From Chaetorhynchus papuensis (taxonomy: Eukaryota > Chordata > Aves > Passeriformes > Rhipiduridae): a stretch of 64,000 nt of DNA. The position numbers were made by a program, and so were the translations under genes. The DNA lies in assembly GCA_013396525.1 (NCBI GenBank), contig VWYX01000923.1, forward strand, positions 236,858 to 300,857. Reading direction: 5' to 3'. Positions 50,001 to 63,117 of the stretch are shown here, piece after piece (within the stretch, counting starts at the first letter, position 1; each line of letters begins with the position of its first letter). The notes under the pieces are model-generated. The model saw nothing but the letters and a program-made list of their open reading frames with translations, had not been told where the DNA came from and searched no databases.

Positions 50001-53000
50001 GGAAACATAATAGACAATTTCACTGAGGTTCAAAGTCCAAGAACTCAGAAGTTGAGAAAAGCCAGAAGAGTCTCCTGACCAATTCTCTTTCTTCTCTCAC
50101 ATATGGGACAAAAAATGTTTATATTAACTCTGCTCTGCAACATCCTTTAAAATGTATAGTCCTACCATTTACTTACAGTACACCAATTAAGCTCGAAATT
50201 CCAGACAGAATTATTGGCTTCATTAAGGATATTTTTGCTGTCTCTGTGTCCAACACCTAAATGTTAGAGCACAGGCACTTGATGATCTATTCAAAACTTC
50301 GTGAGTCAGAACACAGAGGGCTTAATTTCCACTTTTTTTAGAAGGATTCATAAGCTGAATAATAAGTACCATTAGGCAAAACTAAGGTAATTTAATTCTG
50401 AAACTTAAATTTTGAATTCACATAAAGCAGAGTTATGGGGGAAAGTGGTGAGACCTCTTAAGGTTTTCAGAAAACACCTACCTACCTAAATCTGAGATCT
50501 CCCCACCTCTCTAAAATGGCAGCAGAAGAAAACGAGTGCAGCTCCAGGAGTTGACTGCAGCAGCAAATGTGGAGTGCAAGAGATCAGTTAACGCTTGTGG
50601 TCCCTTTCAGGGGTTTGCTGACAGTGGAGGAGTAAGTCAAACACACGAGGTTGGGTTTCATCATTCTTTTGAGATATACCACACCTTTCAGTAACTTTCT
50701 ATCACTGTCCTGTAGTCATGATTCAACTTCCTGTCTTCCTTTAAAACTTCACAATTCAGCAGATATTTTACAAAGCCCTTGCAGCCCAGTTGTTTTGTTT
50801 ATCAAAGCAGTAAGCAAATTAATAACCTGTGTTACAGTACCAAGATGTATCAGGTAGCAAGATGAGGAGCAGAAGATCCATCAGTAGTAAGTAGCTAAAG
50901 ATGTTAAAAAGATGCAGAAAAAAATAAAAGCAAACCACCAATGTTAGGGAGGAGGGTAACAAAAAAACCAAAAAATCCCCAAATCCCCTTCTCCCCACAA
51001 AAAAAGCAGCAAAAACCAAACACCTTTCAAGGTTAGTTCTAAACCATTAATTAAAGTGATTAAAGTGCAATCTGCAATGAAAGCAAATTCAGACAAACAA
51101 ATAGGCCAAGGCCCAGAGTTTAAGCTTTATATGACACAAGCTCTGAATTGGCTAAACTGGTGTCACAAGCAAGGCATAAAGCTTTCTGGCACAAACCCCT
51201 ACCACATTCTGCGTGTAACACAACAGATCTGACTGAGGTTGATGGCCTGCTTTCCAAAAATACAATTGAAAGCAAAGTACATTTTGACAAACTGCAAAGG
51301 TCAGAACTGCAACTACTCTTACCTGAAATAGAGATAAGAAATCTGACTTTTGTCCAAGTTAGGATTACTTTTCCAGTATCTAAGCATAAGCAACCCCTCT
51401 AAAAATCGACAGGAGCTGCAAGTACTTTGGGGCATACTACAACAGTCAGGTTCCTTAAAACTTTCACAAACATGAGGACCTTTGTTGCTCATGAAAATCC
51501 TTCTCCCTACACATACAGGGAGCAGCTTAATCTAGGAAGTACCAGAATTTCAGAGATATTTTTTTCTTTTATTTAAAAGTTCCTCAGTAGCCTTTAGCCT
51601 TATCTTTTGAATAAAAAAGCAGAAGTACTTAGTGTTAAAAGAACAGTATCAGTGTCTGCCTCATGGTTAACACTACCTACACACCTAAAACTGTCCATCA
51701 TCACACAGAATCATGCCACATAAAATTCAGTGGCAACCACAACTTTTTATGGACATCATGAGAAGTGGAAGCATGATCATAGCATCCCTCTGGATCACAT
51801 AGGAGCTTGCACAAATGGAAATCAAACTACAAGGTCTAATTACTTAGACAGTGGTCCTAGACACCATAAAAGGAAATTCCCACTTATTCTTAAGATACCC
51901 TACTGTGCAGCAACAGTTTCAGATGAAGGATGAATTGGGACAGAAAGTCAGATTCAGGTTTTCCCTCTTCAAAGCAGCTGCTTACTCCACAGGGATGAGA
52001 AAAAGCACACTATCTTTATCCAGACCATTCATTTTCAGCTCTGTTAATCTTCTGCAGAACAGCTTTAGAAGAAGGAAGAGAAATCTTTTCACACTACAGA
52101 GCAGCCAAAAGGCTGGTGTTCGGGGTAGTCCTCATACAGAAAGCACAGAAGTGGAAAATTACTGCGGCTATCTCACATTCTGAATGAGGGCTCTACCTAA
52201 CAAGCTGTTATATCCTATATTTTTACATCACTGGGAAATGAAGCCTGTACTGCTTGCAGTCTGTGAAACCTGTACATGCACATGACAAGGGAATTTTTAG
52301 CTACATACTTTTGTATTTAATGTGATATTTCACTGCAGATACATTTTGTCGATCACATGTATGCTGGGCCAAATGTCCACCTATTATCTATGGCCCTAAA
52401 TAAATAACAGTGACATCAATCTACTTCACTCACACACACTTGGGAATCCATTTTAAGGGCAAAAGAGCATTTAATACATCAAGTGTAAGGAACCCACTCT
52501 TACGTAGTTGCATTTCACTTCTATTTGGTAGCACCCATACTATTTAACAAGATACATTCAACTGAGATTATCAAACAGTATCAGCTACAGAAAGATAGTC
52601 TTTCATAGCCAGGAAAAGAGATCCAATCAGTGAAACAGAAAGCAAGGTTTATTCTCCAGACAAGCCAGCACAACACAACAAACAAGAAGGCAAGTGGTGG
52701 AGGGGCAGGAACAGAACTTCCTTCTCCTTGTTTAAAGATTGGGGGATCTTGAGTCAGGTGGTGCCCAAGGGGCAATCTTTCTGAGTACCTCTAATTAAGG
52801 AGACTCTCCTGGAACACACTCCAGTAGCAGAACCTAGATCAGTCAAGCTCTAAGCACTATGTGCCCACTGATCTCCCATGCGGCCTGGCTGCCTCTCCAA
52901 GGTCTTAGGACCCACTGCAGAGAGGAATCCAAGCTCTGCATTTCAGAAAGTGAGAAGGCAAAACACAGCTTATTTAAAATATTTCCTTTCCCATTTTCCC

Positions 53001-56000
53001 TGGCAGGGGGCCCAATAAGAACAGAGTAAATTAATTATCTTCTTTACGGTTTAGAGTCTATCCACACATGGGAAACAGGAGACATGGCTGTGCTCAAAGT
53101 ACTGTCAAATACACAGGGTAAACACACCTGTAGAGAGATTATTACCTCCAGCAAATCTCACAAAATTACTTTAACATTTTGTATCTGCTAAAACAGAAGG
53201 CGAAACATTAAATAATTTTCTAAATTCACAATCCTTTTAAGTCCAAAGGTGCTTTTAAGAAGGCACATACCAAAATGCTGCACAACTTGCACACTGACCA
53301 GAATAGGACCAGAATTTTGACTGCACAGACAAAGCTGCTTAGCCATCTTTTTCACAGCGTCCTGACTTGTCACAGTAAAACCTTTTTACAGGACTACACC
53401 AGTTCTGACAAAGCTTACTCTACATGCAAATTTTCTCATTTTGGGTCAAAATGAGAGAGACTCTTAATTATTCATGATTAAGATCGGGAAGTTCTTTTTT
53501 TCTCCTACACCTACGCTCTAATCACCTGCAGACAGAAACAGCTCACTATCCCAACCAGCAAATAGGATAGAGAATATTTTAATTGCAGTTTTTAGGCAGA
53601 CGCTGTTTTGTCCTGATGCATACTGGAAGATGTTTGGTTGGGGTTGTGGTGGTTTTTCAAAAATAATGTTGCCAGTAACAGAAAATCATCTTCCACTTAG
53701 CCCTAAACTATCTGATTCTGCTAATATTCTGTCCTAACCCAATAAAGATTAATTAACTGGGAGCAGACATTTAACTCAGTGGGACTCCTCACTGTACATT
53801 GTATTCAGCTTGCACATGAAAAAATTGGGCCTTACACTGAGCATCAGTGCATAAATTCTCACACGCAGGATCTAAGATAAAATTTTCACTGTCTGTATGA
53901 AGTAATGTGCTCTATCAGATTTACACAAACTCAATGCCCTTAAGATAGCTATCTCCAGAGCAAGGTCAAATTTCTGCAGAGCCAGGAGTAAAGAAGCCGG
54001 GCTGCAAAAGCTAGTTAAGCTTCAAAGTTCAACCATGAAAAAAAAGTCGTGTACATGACACTGACTTTTTTTCTCCTGTTCTGACATTGTTTAAAGACAC
54101 ACTATAAATAAAATGGGAAAAAAAAAAGTATTAGTCCAATTAAAAAAAGACAAAAGAGGATACATACTTTTCAGTTCTGATACACAGAACTTCAGTTCCT
54201 TTTTTCCCCCATCAAACAACATCTAAAACACTGCAGATTCCAAAAGCACTTATTTTTGTAATACACAGGACACCTGAGTCAGTACTGATATAACAACTTC
54301 CATTCACTGTCTTCTTCTGATCATCACTGGATTAGACAACAACTCAGACCAGTGCTGGTAGTGAATATAGACTCTCTTATCCCTGCAGTAAGGGAGCGCA
54401 GAATATTTACATTTACAGCAACTATTTTCCCAAGTAACTAGATTTTTTGCACAAAATAATGCCAAAGGACTATGGCTAATATTTTATTAGTTCTCAGCAT
54501 TACTTACTCTTTTCCTTTCAAAAGACAAAAAGAGGAAGAGAGTCAGTGTTTCAGAGTGCATTGATCAGCACTGGTTTTGCCTCTGTTTTCCACTGAAGAG
54601 AGAACAGGGAGGGGAAGGAATAAAAAAAGCCACCAGGCACCTACCTTACACAGACCCAGACTTAAGCTCTTACACATAACTTAGTGACTCGTACCTCTGA
54701 ATGCACAAACCAACTATTCTAGAGCCAGTCTCCTCGGGCTGACCAAAATTCCAGCTTGGAAAACTTCCCCAGAACAGGTTTCACCCAAACCAGTATCCCT
54801 GTACAAACAGCTTCTGTTCAGTGAATCTGGCGAGAATTCCTTACTTGCCCAGTTCCCACCAGCTCCTGAAAGAACATCCAGCTGAAAAGCTGCCTACCCT
54901 GTTTTTGGAGTACGGCTTCCACACAGCTCATCCTAGAAGGCACACCTTCTGTAATCAAAAACCTTTACCCTGCTGACACTTGTTTCTGTTTCTCTGTTTT
55001 ATTAAAACTCCTAATCTGATAGCTGATTACCAACCCAAAGGGATTCCGAGGGTATTAAAATCCCTTACTGATGCCAAAACCAGTCAGCATTACAGCTTGC
55101 AACTGCCCAGTTCTGCAGCACTTACTGGGGCAAAGCCAGGAGAGGCAGAATTCCTTAAATCACAAGGAACAAAAAAAGAAGGCAAGCTTGACCACTGTAT
55201 TGGAGACATCTTGGGACCAAACATGCTTCAGAAACATTTGGAGTAGCCTACTATGTTCTCAACCTATTTGAGGAATGCAGACTGCTTTGGAGAAGGAAAA
55301 ACAATCACCTACTCAAGACTCCTACAAACTACTGTTTTAGCACACTTACCAGAAAACGTCAAGATTAATTAAGAATAAAACTACTCAAGAAAAAACAAGA
55401 GATCACACACTGTAAAACCAAGTCTGACTGGAATCTCATTTCCAACAGTGTTTTCAAGAATACCATTCTATGCACTGTTTTCAGCAATACAGAATACCCT
55501 TGAGGAAAAATGCAGATTTAATAACTTTGGTAATCTCAAATGCTAAAATTAATCACTTTATCTGCTATCTGCATTCACCACATGATCTCAAGACCATCAA
55601 AACCTTACACAATTCCTCTTAGAGGTCAGTATCATATACATCCAAGTTAAATAACACAAATACAGGTGCTGATTATACATCACACTAAGAAGAAAAGAAA
55701 AATACCATACATCTGTGTGATTTACTTAACAATATGCATAGGTTCATTTTCATGGTTTAAATTTTTAACTACAGACCACTTAAACTCTGAAAAAAATTAC
55801 TAACATCTACTATTTATACCTTCACTGCCAGAGAAAATGGCTCTCATCCAAAACTATTCTACAGCAGTTTATAGCAAGATTATTGGGTGTTTATAACAAA
55901 AACCCACACACTTTACAAACCTAAGATTTTTTAAAACTGCCAACCTATTGCACTTGGCAGATTGCAACAAGAATGTTTCCCAGAAGACAGAGCATGAGAG

Positions 56001-59000
56001 GCTACGTGCCCTATATATACACAAAGGGAAGCAATGTCAGGGGAGCAGCACCTGGACAGAAATGTCTATGTACAGCATTCTTTGCTTGGCTTTACCTGCA
56101 AGCAAGATTTTTTTCATATTCCTTCAATGGAATTTAAAGTCAGAAGCAGAACAAGTCAGCCAATGTATCCACATCCATGCTAAACAAATACTTACATTTA
56201 ACTTGCATAGTTTTCTTGGTGATGCAGCAACCAAGAAAGAATTTTTTAGGTAGCATGTGGCTTACATCCTTGTCATAAACAAGGCCAACTGAGTTCCTCA
56301 GAGTCCAAGGTGTTATGTGAATGGTTAAAGAGACAGAAAAGGACCAATCGTTTCCAGAGTATTTTATCTTAATATTTTCCAGAGGAAAATTTCATGAGAG
56401 ATAATAGTTTAATTAATCTTTAAAAAATTAAAAATATGTCAACATAGGTCCTTAAATCCATGTTACAGACTAATGAATAGCAGTTAGATTTGCAAAGCCA
56501 TACACCTCAACTGAAATTGTCTGGAGTTCCAGATGCTTATTGTTCACATGCCTGTACGTGACAAAAGTAGGAGTCAGAAGACCATGAAAACTGGCAAAAG
56601 AAAGTATCCAGAACAACTTTTATTTACGTGAGCTTAAGGACTTGAAGAGCTAAATTTCTAATGCTTTGATCTGAAAATTGTAATTCTAACAATAAGTAGA
56701 CTAAGCCAGATTTTGCTTCACATTGCCTTTTCAAATTCAATCTGTGTAGATTCTAGCAAAGTTTGTGAACCCTTTTTCATAACCTTGATGTGTCAGTCAA
56801 CATTTTACATACAGTCAGTCTTCCATTTTCATCCAGGGCAATAATTAAAGGCCAGTTTGTTTTGGGTTTGGTTTTATTCACCAGGAGAGGCTGAAGTAGG
56901 CGACAGGTTTTTGTTTCAATAGCTTAAGATCATTCAGCTACAGTGGGAAAAAAACATCTGCAAAAAAACCCCAAAGCTATGAGTTTCTAAATGTTTCTTT
57001 CAAAAGTAATGTAACTATTTTTAACACAAGAATTTATTCAACTTGTATAGTACAGTGTTTTAATTCAGAAATCAATTATTTCAAGAGCAAAAAGCAAAAA
57101 CAGTAATAAAAGAAGGAATGTACTGTGTACCATGAATCTTTATATTCTGCTGTATCAAAAATATATTTGAGTGGTATGAAGCTACTTTTTAAACCTGGAC
57201 AATAAATATCCTGGACAACCACCTTCTTTCCTACAAAAACATACTGCTGTACATAACTTGCCATCTGAAATTGTCAAGAACAATTTTTAAGAATGGTTTT
57301 TTTAAAGGATACTTCCTTCTCTACTACTACAAATTTATTAGGAGGCACCAGGACAGAGCTGGTAAGAACTTGGGACCTTTGTGTCAAGTATAGCTATTGT
57401 CTTCTGAAGACTGATACTTATGTCCAGAAAATTAAGCATGCAACAAAACAGAATGAAAACAAATTTTGGACAAAACGTAAGGACAAGGAACATTACAGAT
57501 ATAATTATTTCTCTTCTGAAAAACAAAAAACATAAAAAAGAGTAAGCTCAAGAGTTCTGTATTTTCTCTCAGTTTAATACTTTACAGTACAAAATATACA
57601 GTTATAAGATATCTCTATTCTGTTTTTCAATCCAAATCCTATCCAATTTATACTCAAGATATTTTAGCATTTGCATTACACTCCCTTTTAGATTACTTGT
57701 ATTTAATTTTCTTCCTTGGAGCATCAGAACTGCTAGAGCAACCCTCTCTAATTTGTTGCTAACACACATTAAAGCCCTATCAACTAAACACTGAGGCACA
57801 CACCAGCAGAGAACAGTGTCCTTCCTATCTATTCTATGTTATTGCATTGTACTACCCAAACAGTACCAAAGTAGTGCTGCATGGGCCCAAGAGGGCAGTA
57901 AAGCAAGACAAAATAAGGCACTGGAGTGAGGGATTACCCAGGACTATGGCCCCAGTTTTGCCAACAACAGCATAGCAAATACATAGTGAACTCAGGGCAA
58001 CATTACTAAACGAAGTCTTGCAAATGTTTATGTTCAAATTACTGTAACACTATAAAAAAATCATAAGAAGGAGCAGAAATAATTAACTTCCTTCGTGAGA
58101 ACAACTTTAGTTAAGAGTTCACTCTCTCACTTCACCAATTCACTAAGGTGCTAAGGAGAGTCAGAAGTTGTAATCTACTCACAGAACAATAAGGACCAGT
58201 TACCATTTCTTTAAACCATCCCTCTCCAAGAGTAACCCAAAGTTACTGACCAACTTCACAACCTAGGATCAAAGAAGTTAATAGCATAATAGAAATTAAT
58301 ACATATCTTTTTTTTTTAGATTTCAGTATGTCAAGTTTTTATGAAGCTTAGAATTATCCATGACATCTCCTGAATCCAAGCAAATCTTTGATACTGCATA
58401 CCTGCAGTGCAATAAAGTGATGCTCATGAAACTCCTGGAAACAACACAGTACTTCTCCCTAACTACTGCATAACCTTGCAGCTTTCCAGGGAGCTAGCTA
58501 ATGCAGGTATGTCTGTATAACACTACACTGTTATCACTTATACTTTTAAGTATTAAGGCTTAATTTCCTAAATTTTAACTTTAAAAAAAAAATTTACTTA
58601 AATCTCAAAACTTGGGATATAGGGAATACATCCCGGATTAAGCATACAACAGGTGAACCTGTGTCGAGTAAAAGCTCACTTCCACACACAGTGCAATGCC
58701 ACAAACCCAAGGAATATCGAATAGGAAATGAAGACTCCATTCAAGTACTGTTTAACACTTCAAGAAAACAAGCATTTTGAAAAAGCTGAAATTGTCTTTC
58801 CTAAGTTACACATAAAACTGTGAGTTACGACTACTGTCTTACTGCAGAAGACTCAAAAAATACCTACACATTCTCCAGTGGTTTAAAGTCTTCCAGCCAA
58901 GCTAAGTAATTAATTTCATAATTGCACCAAAGCTTCTATATTTTCTACAGTCCAAAGATGTATCTATTAGCACAAACAAAAACTAGAAACAGAACCAGTT

Positions 59001-59589
59001 CTACGTTTTCCACCCAGAGCAGAAATGCAGATGCATTATTCCTTGAGTACTTGTGCAGACAGCAACTCTCCAAGACAGGAGGCCTGCAGCAGGCATTTTT
59101 TAACTACAGGTGTATTAAGAGGATAGACATGGTAGAAACATTCCTGGCCTGTAGGAAAGAGGGGTCGGGACTTCACAGTGAAAGGGCACAAGAATTTTTT
59201 AACGGGAAGTCAGGTTCCCTGACTAAAGCATATTCTGTGACCAACTTCTCTAATGCAGTAACCAACTCCACAAGAAAAAAAATTGTGTTCCAAACTAAGA
59301 TGATTTTGAAAACATAGGAAGACAAAAATAAAGAGAGGACAGAAAGACATAGCCAAAGTACCTCACGTCACAGAAGTATCATCCTCTTGCACCTCTAAAA
59401 GCCCCGTTGTTTTGCAAAGGCTTTTTTCTTAAGCAAACGGGTTGGCATAGGCTAGTTGTTTTCTAAGAGCAGTGGCATCATTAGGGAAAGAGAGTATAAA
59501 AAGCAGCTCGAAGAACAATGAAAGCGAGTAAAGTTTGCGGATTTGGTAATTCTTTTTGTTAAAGTCAAGTTCTTAAGTGCTGCCTGTCA

Positions 59590-61150
59590 CAGAAAGGAGC
59601 CTCTCTCGGTCGCCCCTTCGGGAGCCCTTGGCGCACCCTCACCTCGCAACAACCCGGGCTCCTCCACCGCACAAACCCCAACACCGGCTGCCCAAATCGC
59701 CACCTCCGGACACCCGCCGCACCGGAGACGGGGATACCTAAGCCTCAAATGAAGGCGGGTTTCACGGCGGGGTGAAAGGAAATCAGCCCAATTCCGCCGC
59801 CCCCCATAATAGCACCAGTGGGCGCGGGGTGCATTCGGGCAGCGGCCCAGGGCAGGAGCGGGGGAGCCCGGCGGGCCCCGCTGCCGCGACTGGCGGGGGC
59901 GAGAGGCCGGCCTGGGTCCCCTCTTGTCACGGCGGGGGCTGGGCAGCGCCTCGCCGGCCCGGGCCCGGCACTGCTTCCCGCCCGCCCGCCTCGCAGGCCG
60001 CGCCGCGGCCCCGGTGCCTCCGCAGGGCCTGGCACCGCCGCGGGCTCGGGGACCCAGCAAACAAAGGGAGCGGAGGCCGGGGCCGCGGCTCGGGAAGAGG
60101 GCGGTGGGCAAGCAGCGAACCGCACCGGCCCCATCCGCCGGCTTCCCCTGCACCGCACCAGGTCTCCGCGGCCAGCGGTGAAGGAAGGGGGGAGCCGGGC
60201 CGCGGTGCGCCCGTTGCCCCGGGGACGCTCACCCAGCGGAGGCCGCGGCGTCCCGCTCCCGGCGCGGGCCTCTTCCCGGGCACCTCGGCGGCGCGGCGCG
60301 GCCCGGCCTGCGCCGGCACCTGAGCTCGGCGGGGAGCAGCCTCCGGGAGTGGCGGAGCGGCACTCACCGAGGAGGAGAAGGAGGAGCTGGCTCTGCTGTT
60401 GCTTTCGCGGGGCCCGGCCCGGCTTCGGCTCTGGCTCCCTCCCTCGCCGTGCCGCCGCCTCCCTGTTCCTGGCGCCGCCGCCGCCGCTTCCTCCGCCTCC
60501 TCTGCCCCCACCCCTCCGTCCTCGAAGGGGCGCACGGGGGCGGCGAGCCTGCGATGGCCGCCGCCTGCCGCAGGCACAGCTACGGCTACGGCACCCGCGC
60601 ACAGCCCGGCGGCGGCAGGAGGGCCGCGGGCATCCCCGCTCCGTCCCTCCGCCTGCCCGGCCACCCCCGCCGCCCGGCGGACTCCACCAGCCCTCCGCGG
60701 CCCGCCTGCACTGCAGAAGCCGAGCCCCTTCCCTTACTCGGCTCTGGGCGCCTTGCCCCGTGCTCGTTCCCGCTTGGCGGCCGCGGGAAACCCGCGGGGG
60801 GCGGCCGGGAGCCGCGCTGGAATGGAGGCAGGGAGGCGGCCGGGCTTTGTTAGCCCCGGCCCTTTCCTCGCTCCCCCACCCGCTCCGGTGTGTGACCGCT
60901 CCGCTGGGCTACAGGAGCTCATCAGCCAAGTTCACAGAGAGTTAATTCCCCTCTTCGTTCCGGGCGGGGGGCAGCCCCTCGCGGGTAGCGCCCGGCCGGA
61001 GGGGTCCCTCAGCCGCCCCCCGCTGCCCCGCCGCGAGCCGCCGGCCATGGGCGCTCCCCCGGAGGCCAGCGCTACGCTGGGGACAGAGCGGGAGAGGCAG
61101 GGAGGTGGTTTCTCCGCCGCTTCACCTTCCCCCACACCTCCCTTGGCGTG
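59590..61150. promoter_or_regulatory. SOCS6: CpG island promoter of SOCS6
   Basis: About 1.5 kb with very high GC and abundant CpG, in sharp contrast with the AT-rich DNA on both sides. It contains GC boxes (for example GGGGGCGGCG near 60,536) and no TATA box in the direction of SOCS6. Exon 1 lies inside it. Such islands are broad-start promoters, often divergent, so a plus-strand transcript toward the right is possible. The long overlapping open frames within it (up to 375 codons, on both strands) come from the scarcity of stop codons in GC-rich DNA and are not called as genes. Confidence 0.9.
60368..60750 (-). other. SOCS6: SOCS6 exon 1 (non-coding); donor side precise, start side approximate
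   Basis: On the minus strand a CTCCTCCTTCTCCTCCTCG stretch is followed by GTGAGTGCC, a strong donor with the exon ending at 60,368. It sits inside the CpG island and is the natural partner of the acceptor at 37,538. The transcription start cannot be read from sequence; 60,750 is a guess. An ATG at 60,633 gives only a short upstream ORF. A reading frame without an ATG is open through the exon, in phase with uORF1 after splicing. Confidence 0.65.
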
Positions 61151-61372
61151 AAAGCGACTCGCCAGAACAGGCATTACTTTTGTGCTTAACTCTGCTTCAC
61201 AGATCTCCCCGAGAAAAGTGACACTAAACTTCCTATCAGCTGTGCTGCAGCAACTTCAGCCAAGCAGACTGCTTTGATTGCTTGTTCTCCGGTCTCTTTT
61301 TAAAAATAAAATGCTAACTCGAGAGCAAGAAAACAATTCTTAATTTAGGGTGTGCGAGACTGATGGAAGTGA

Positions 61373-61387
61373 CTAGCAGGGGGCGAA
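61373..61387 (+). promoter_or_regulatory. CTCF-like motif upstream of the SOCS6 promoter
   Basis: CTAGCAGGGGGCGAA agrees with the CTCF core at 12 of the 14 scored positions, including the complete AGCAGGGGGCG block. It lies about 220 bp beyond the CpG island, in AT-rich DNA, points right, and could insulate the SOCS6 promoter from the next domain. Confidence 0.55.
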
Positions 61388-62172
61388 GAATTAAAATCTA
61401 TGGACAATATGGCTCTTAAAAGTTGTCACAAGTCGTGTTTGCTGACTGATGTGGAGCTAGTAAAATACTACCTTTGCTTTCTGCTTGTGGTGTATATAAC
61501 TGATGCAAATCAACAACCTGATTTGCACAGATAAGCATGATTTGCTTACCTACGTAGTTGCATGACAGTCAGTAAGATTATTCGTATGACTCATTATGAA
61601 ACTACCGATTTCAAGGTTAAAAAGAATCCGGTGAAATTCAAGATTATGAGAATATTTATGCACATTCTGCTTGAATTCTTCTATGAGATCAGAGGTGTTT
61701 GAGAGTTGAGGTCAGCGATTTGTTTAATTGCCAAGGTTATTTGAGGTCAGAGTGTACCCTGATTGCATTTACATTTTTATATCTCAGGCATTTATAGAGA
61801 GTTAAAGACTTTCTTTGAGTCTCATCCAAGGGTTGTATGCTTCTTTACGTGCCTGATCAACCTCAGTTTCTGGCAGGCCAGGACCGTTTCAGGAGATGAT
61901 GACTCTAATCAGAGTTGCAGAAAGAATTTTTTTTTTCAAATATAAAGTTTGGCTTTTTCATTTATATATAGAATGACTTATGTTTTTGTTAAGTGTTTTA
62001 GATAAAAACTGTTTGTTTTACAATTATGATTACATGTTATCAGTGGTATAGCAAAGCTAAGAATCGTTTCAAGTGGATCACATGAAACCGTATGGATTTT
62101 AACTTTTGTTTGTAAAACCAATATTGTTGACATGAAAAATACAAATTACTTTCTAGGTTTGCAGTGGTGTTC

Positions 62173-62200
62173 AAAGAAAGAAAGAAAGAAAGAAAGAAAA
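62173..62200 (+). repeat. (AAAG)n microsatellite
   Basis: About seven tetranucleotide units, the last one AAAA. Confidence 0.95.
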
Positions 62201-62394
62201 TTGAATAAGTAACAAAATACTAACCTTTTTTTTTATAACATAGAGGGTTCCTTTTTTCCCCTAGATGAACTGTTGTAAGTTTAGCAACCTAGTTAAAAAG
62301 GGGAATAAAAAAGAGCAAGAAAGGCTCTGATTGGGGAAGTTGCAGTTTAATTTTTGTGCAGTTCTGTCATTTCCTCAAACAAGGAGTTTTTCTT

Positions 62395-62419
62395 TGTGTG
62401 TGTGTGTGTGTGTGTGTGT
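62395..62419 (+). repeat. (TG)n microsatellite
   Basis: About 12 TG units. On the minus strand it follows directly after the donor-like site of the exon-like segment 62,426-62,552, a common intronic position for CA repeats. Confidence 0.95.
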
Positions 62420-62425
62420 TCTTAC

Positions 62426-62552
62426 CTTCTTCTTGGGCCTCCTTTTCCTTTGGATACAAGCATTTGAACAAGTAATTATTTTCAGGATACTGCTGGCATT
62501 CGTGCTTGACACATACATGTAGTATTAACTTAAGCCGTGTTTTCAGCAGCAG
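62426..62552 (-). other. Candidate exon upstream of SOCS6 (127 nt)
   Basis: On the minus strand it is preceded by GCTATTGTCCCACAG, a good acceptor, and followed by GTAAGAAC after GAAG, a strong donor. One frame is open through the whole segment and would read LLLKTRLKLILHVCVKHEC followed by about 23 more residues ending KEKEAQEE. I recognise no family. It could be an exon of an alternative SOCS6 5' leader, of a lineage-specific non-coding RNA, or chance. Confidence 0.27.
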
Positions 62553-62990
62553 CTGTGGGACAATAGCAGCCATATGTGAAGAAGCCAACTGGGCTAAAAA
62601 TGTTTGTCCTTCATTTTGCTTTCAGGGAGCTTTTACCACAGGCAACTTTTGCAGTAGTCTATATTGCATGCGAGACAAATTTTTTAAATGGTCTTAGAAA
62701 TCTTATTCTGCAGTCTCCCACACACAAAAAAACAGTTGAGTCTGGATGATGAGGTTTTCCAGCCCATGTGTTGACCAAAGGTTTCCATGTGCCTGAAACT
62801 GCCCCCTTGTCAGTCTTACGAATCCTAGGACTTGGATTTTTGCAGAAATGGGACTGATAGACAACAGGAAGGTTGAAGAAAAGTAATGCAAAACATTTGA
62901 TAGTTTTTCCCCCATGTCTTCCACACCTTAACTTTCTTCTCACTAGGGATGATGTTAAATATGGCTTAAATTAGCATCACTGCTACTCAC

Positions 62991-63117
62991 CTTCCTCATT
63001 TTCTCTCCTTCCCTCCTCCTGCCCATGTGCACCCTTCACTTTTATCATGGTGACTCCAGGCCTCATTGGTCTTCTCTGAGCCGGGTCAGGTGGCAAAATC
63101 TCTTGAGGTTCATTTTC
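62991..63117 (-). other. Second candidate exon upstream of SOCS6 (127 nt)
   Basis: On the minus strand it ends GAGGAAG|GTGAGTAG, a near-consensus donor. A weaker acceptor (ATTTATTGTTAG) bounds the other side; the segment could instead be the end of a longer first exon. One frame is open throughout (starts ENEPQEILPPDPAQRRP, ends GRRENEE). The phase does not join in frame to the long open frame of 62,426-62,552, which argues for a non-coding transcript if it is real. Confidence 0.22.

Larger units (their letters stand above)
37539..60367 (-). other. SOCS6: SOCS6 intron 1
   Basis: A 22.8-kb intron between the donor at 60,367/60,366 and the acceptor at 37,540/37,539. It is AT-rich and holds two CR1 copies (39,928 and 45,803), both antisense to the gene, a CTCF-like motif at 40,826, a CA microsatellite and an A20 run. 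Apart from these I see no other gene in it: open frames of up to 131 codons (for example 58,922-59,317) lack domains and overlap frames on the other strand. Confidence 0.8.

Noticed and set aside
58922..59317. 131-codon plus-strand open frame in SOCS6 intron 1
   Set aside because: No recognisable domain and no flanking signals; likely chance.
59495..59503. TATAAAAAG on the plus strand just left of the CpG island
   Set aside because: It points opposite to SOCS6 and AT-rich words of this kind are common here; no initiator or downstream gene is evident.
59587..61174. Long overlapping open frames (up to 375 codons) on both strands
   Set aside because: They coincide with the CpG island. GC-rich DNA has few stop codons, the frames overlap on both strands, and the translations are low-complexity Pro/Ala/Arg/Gly without domains.
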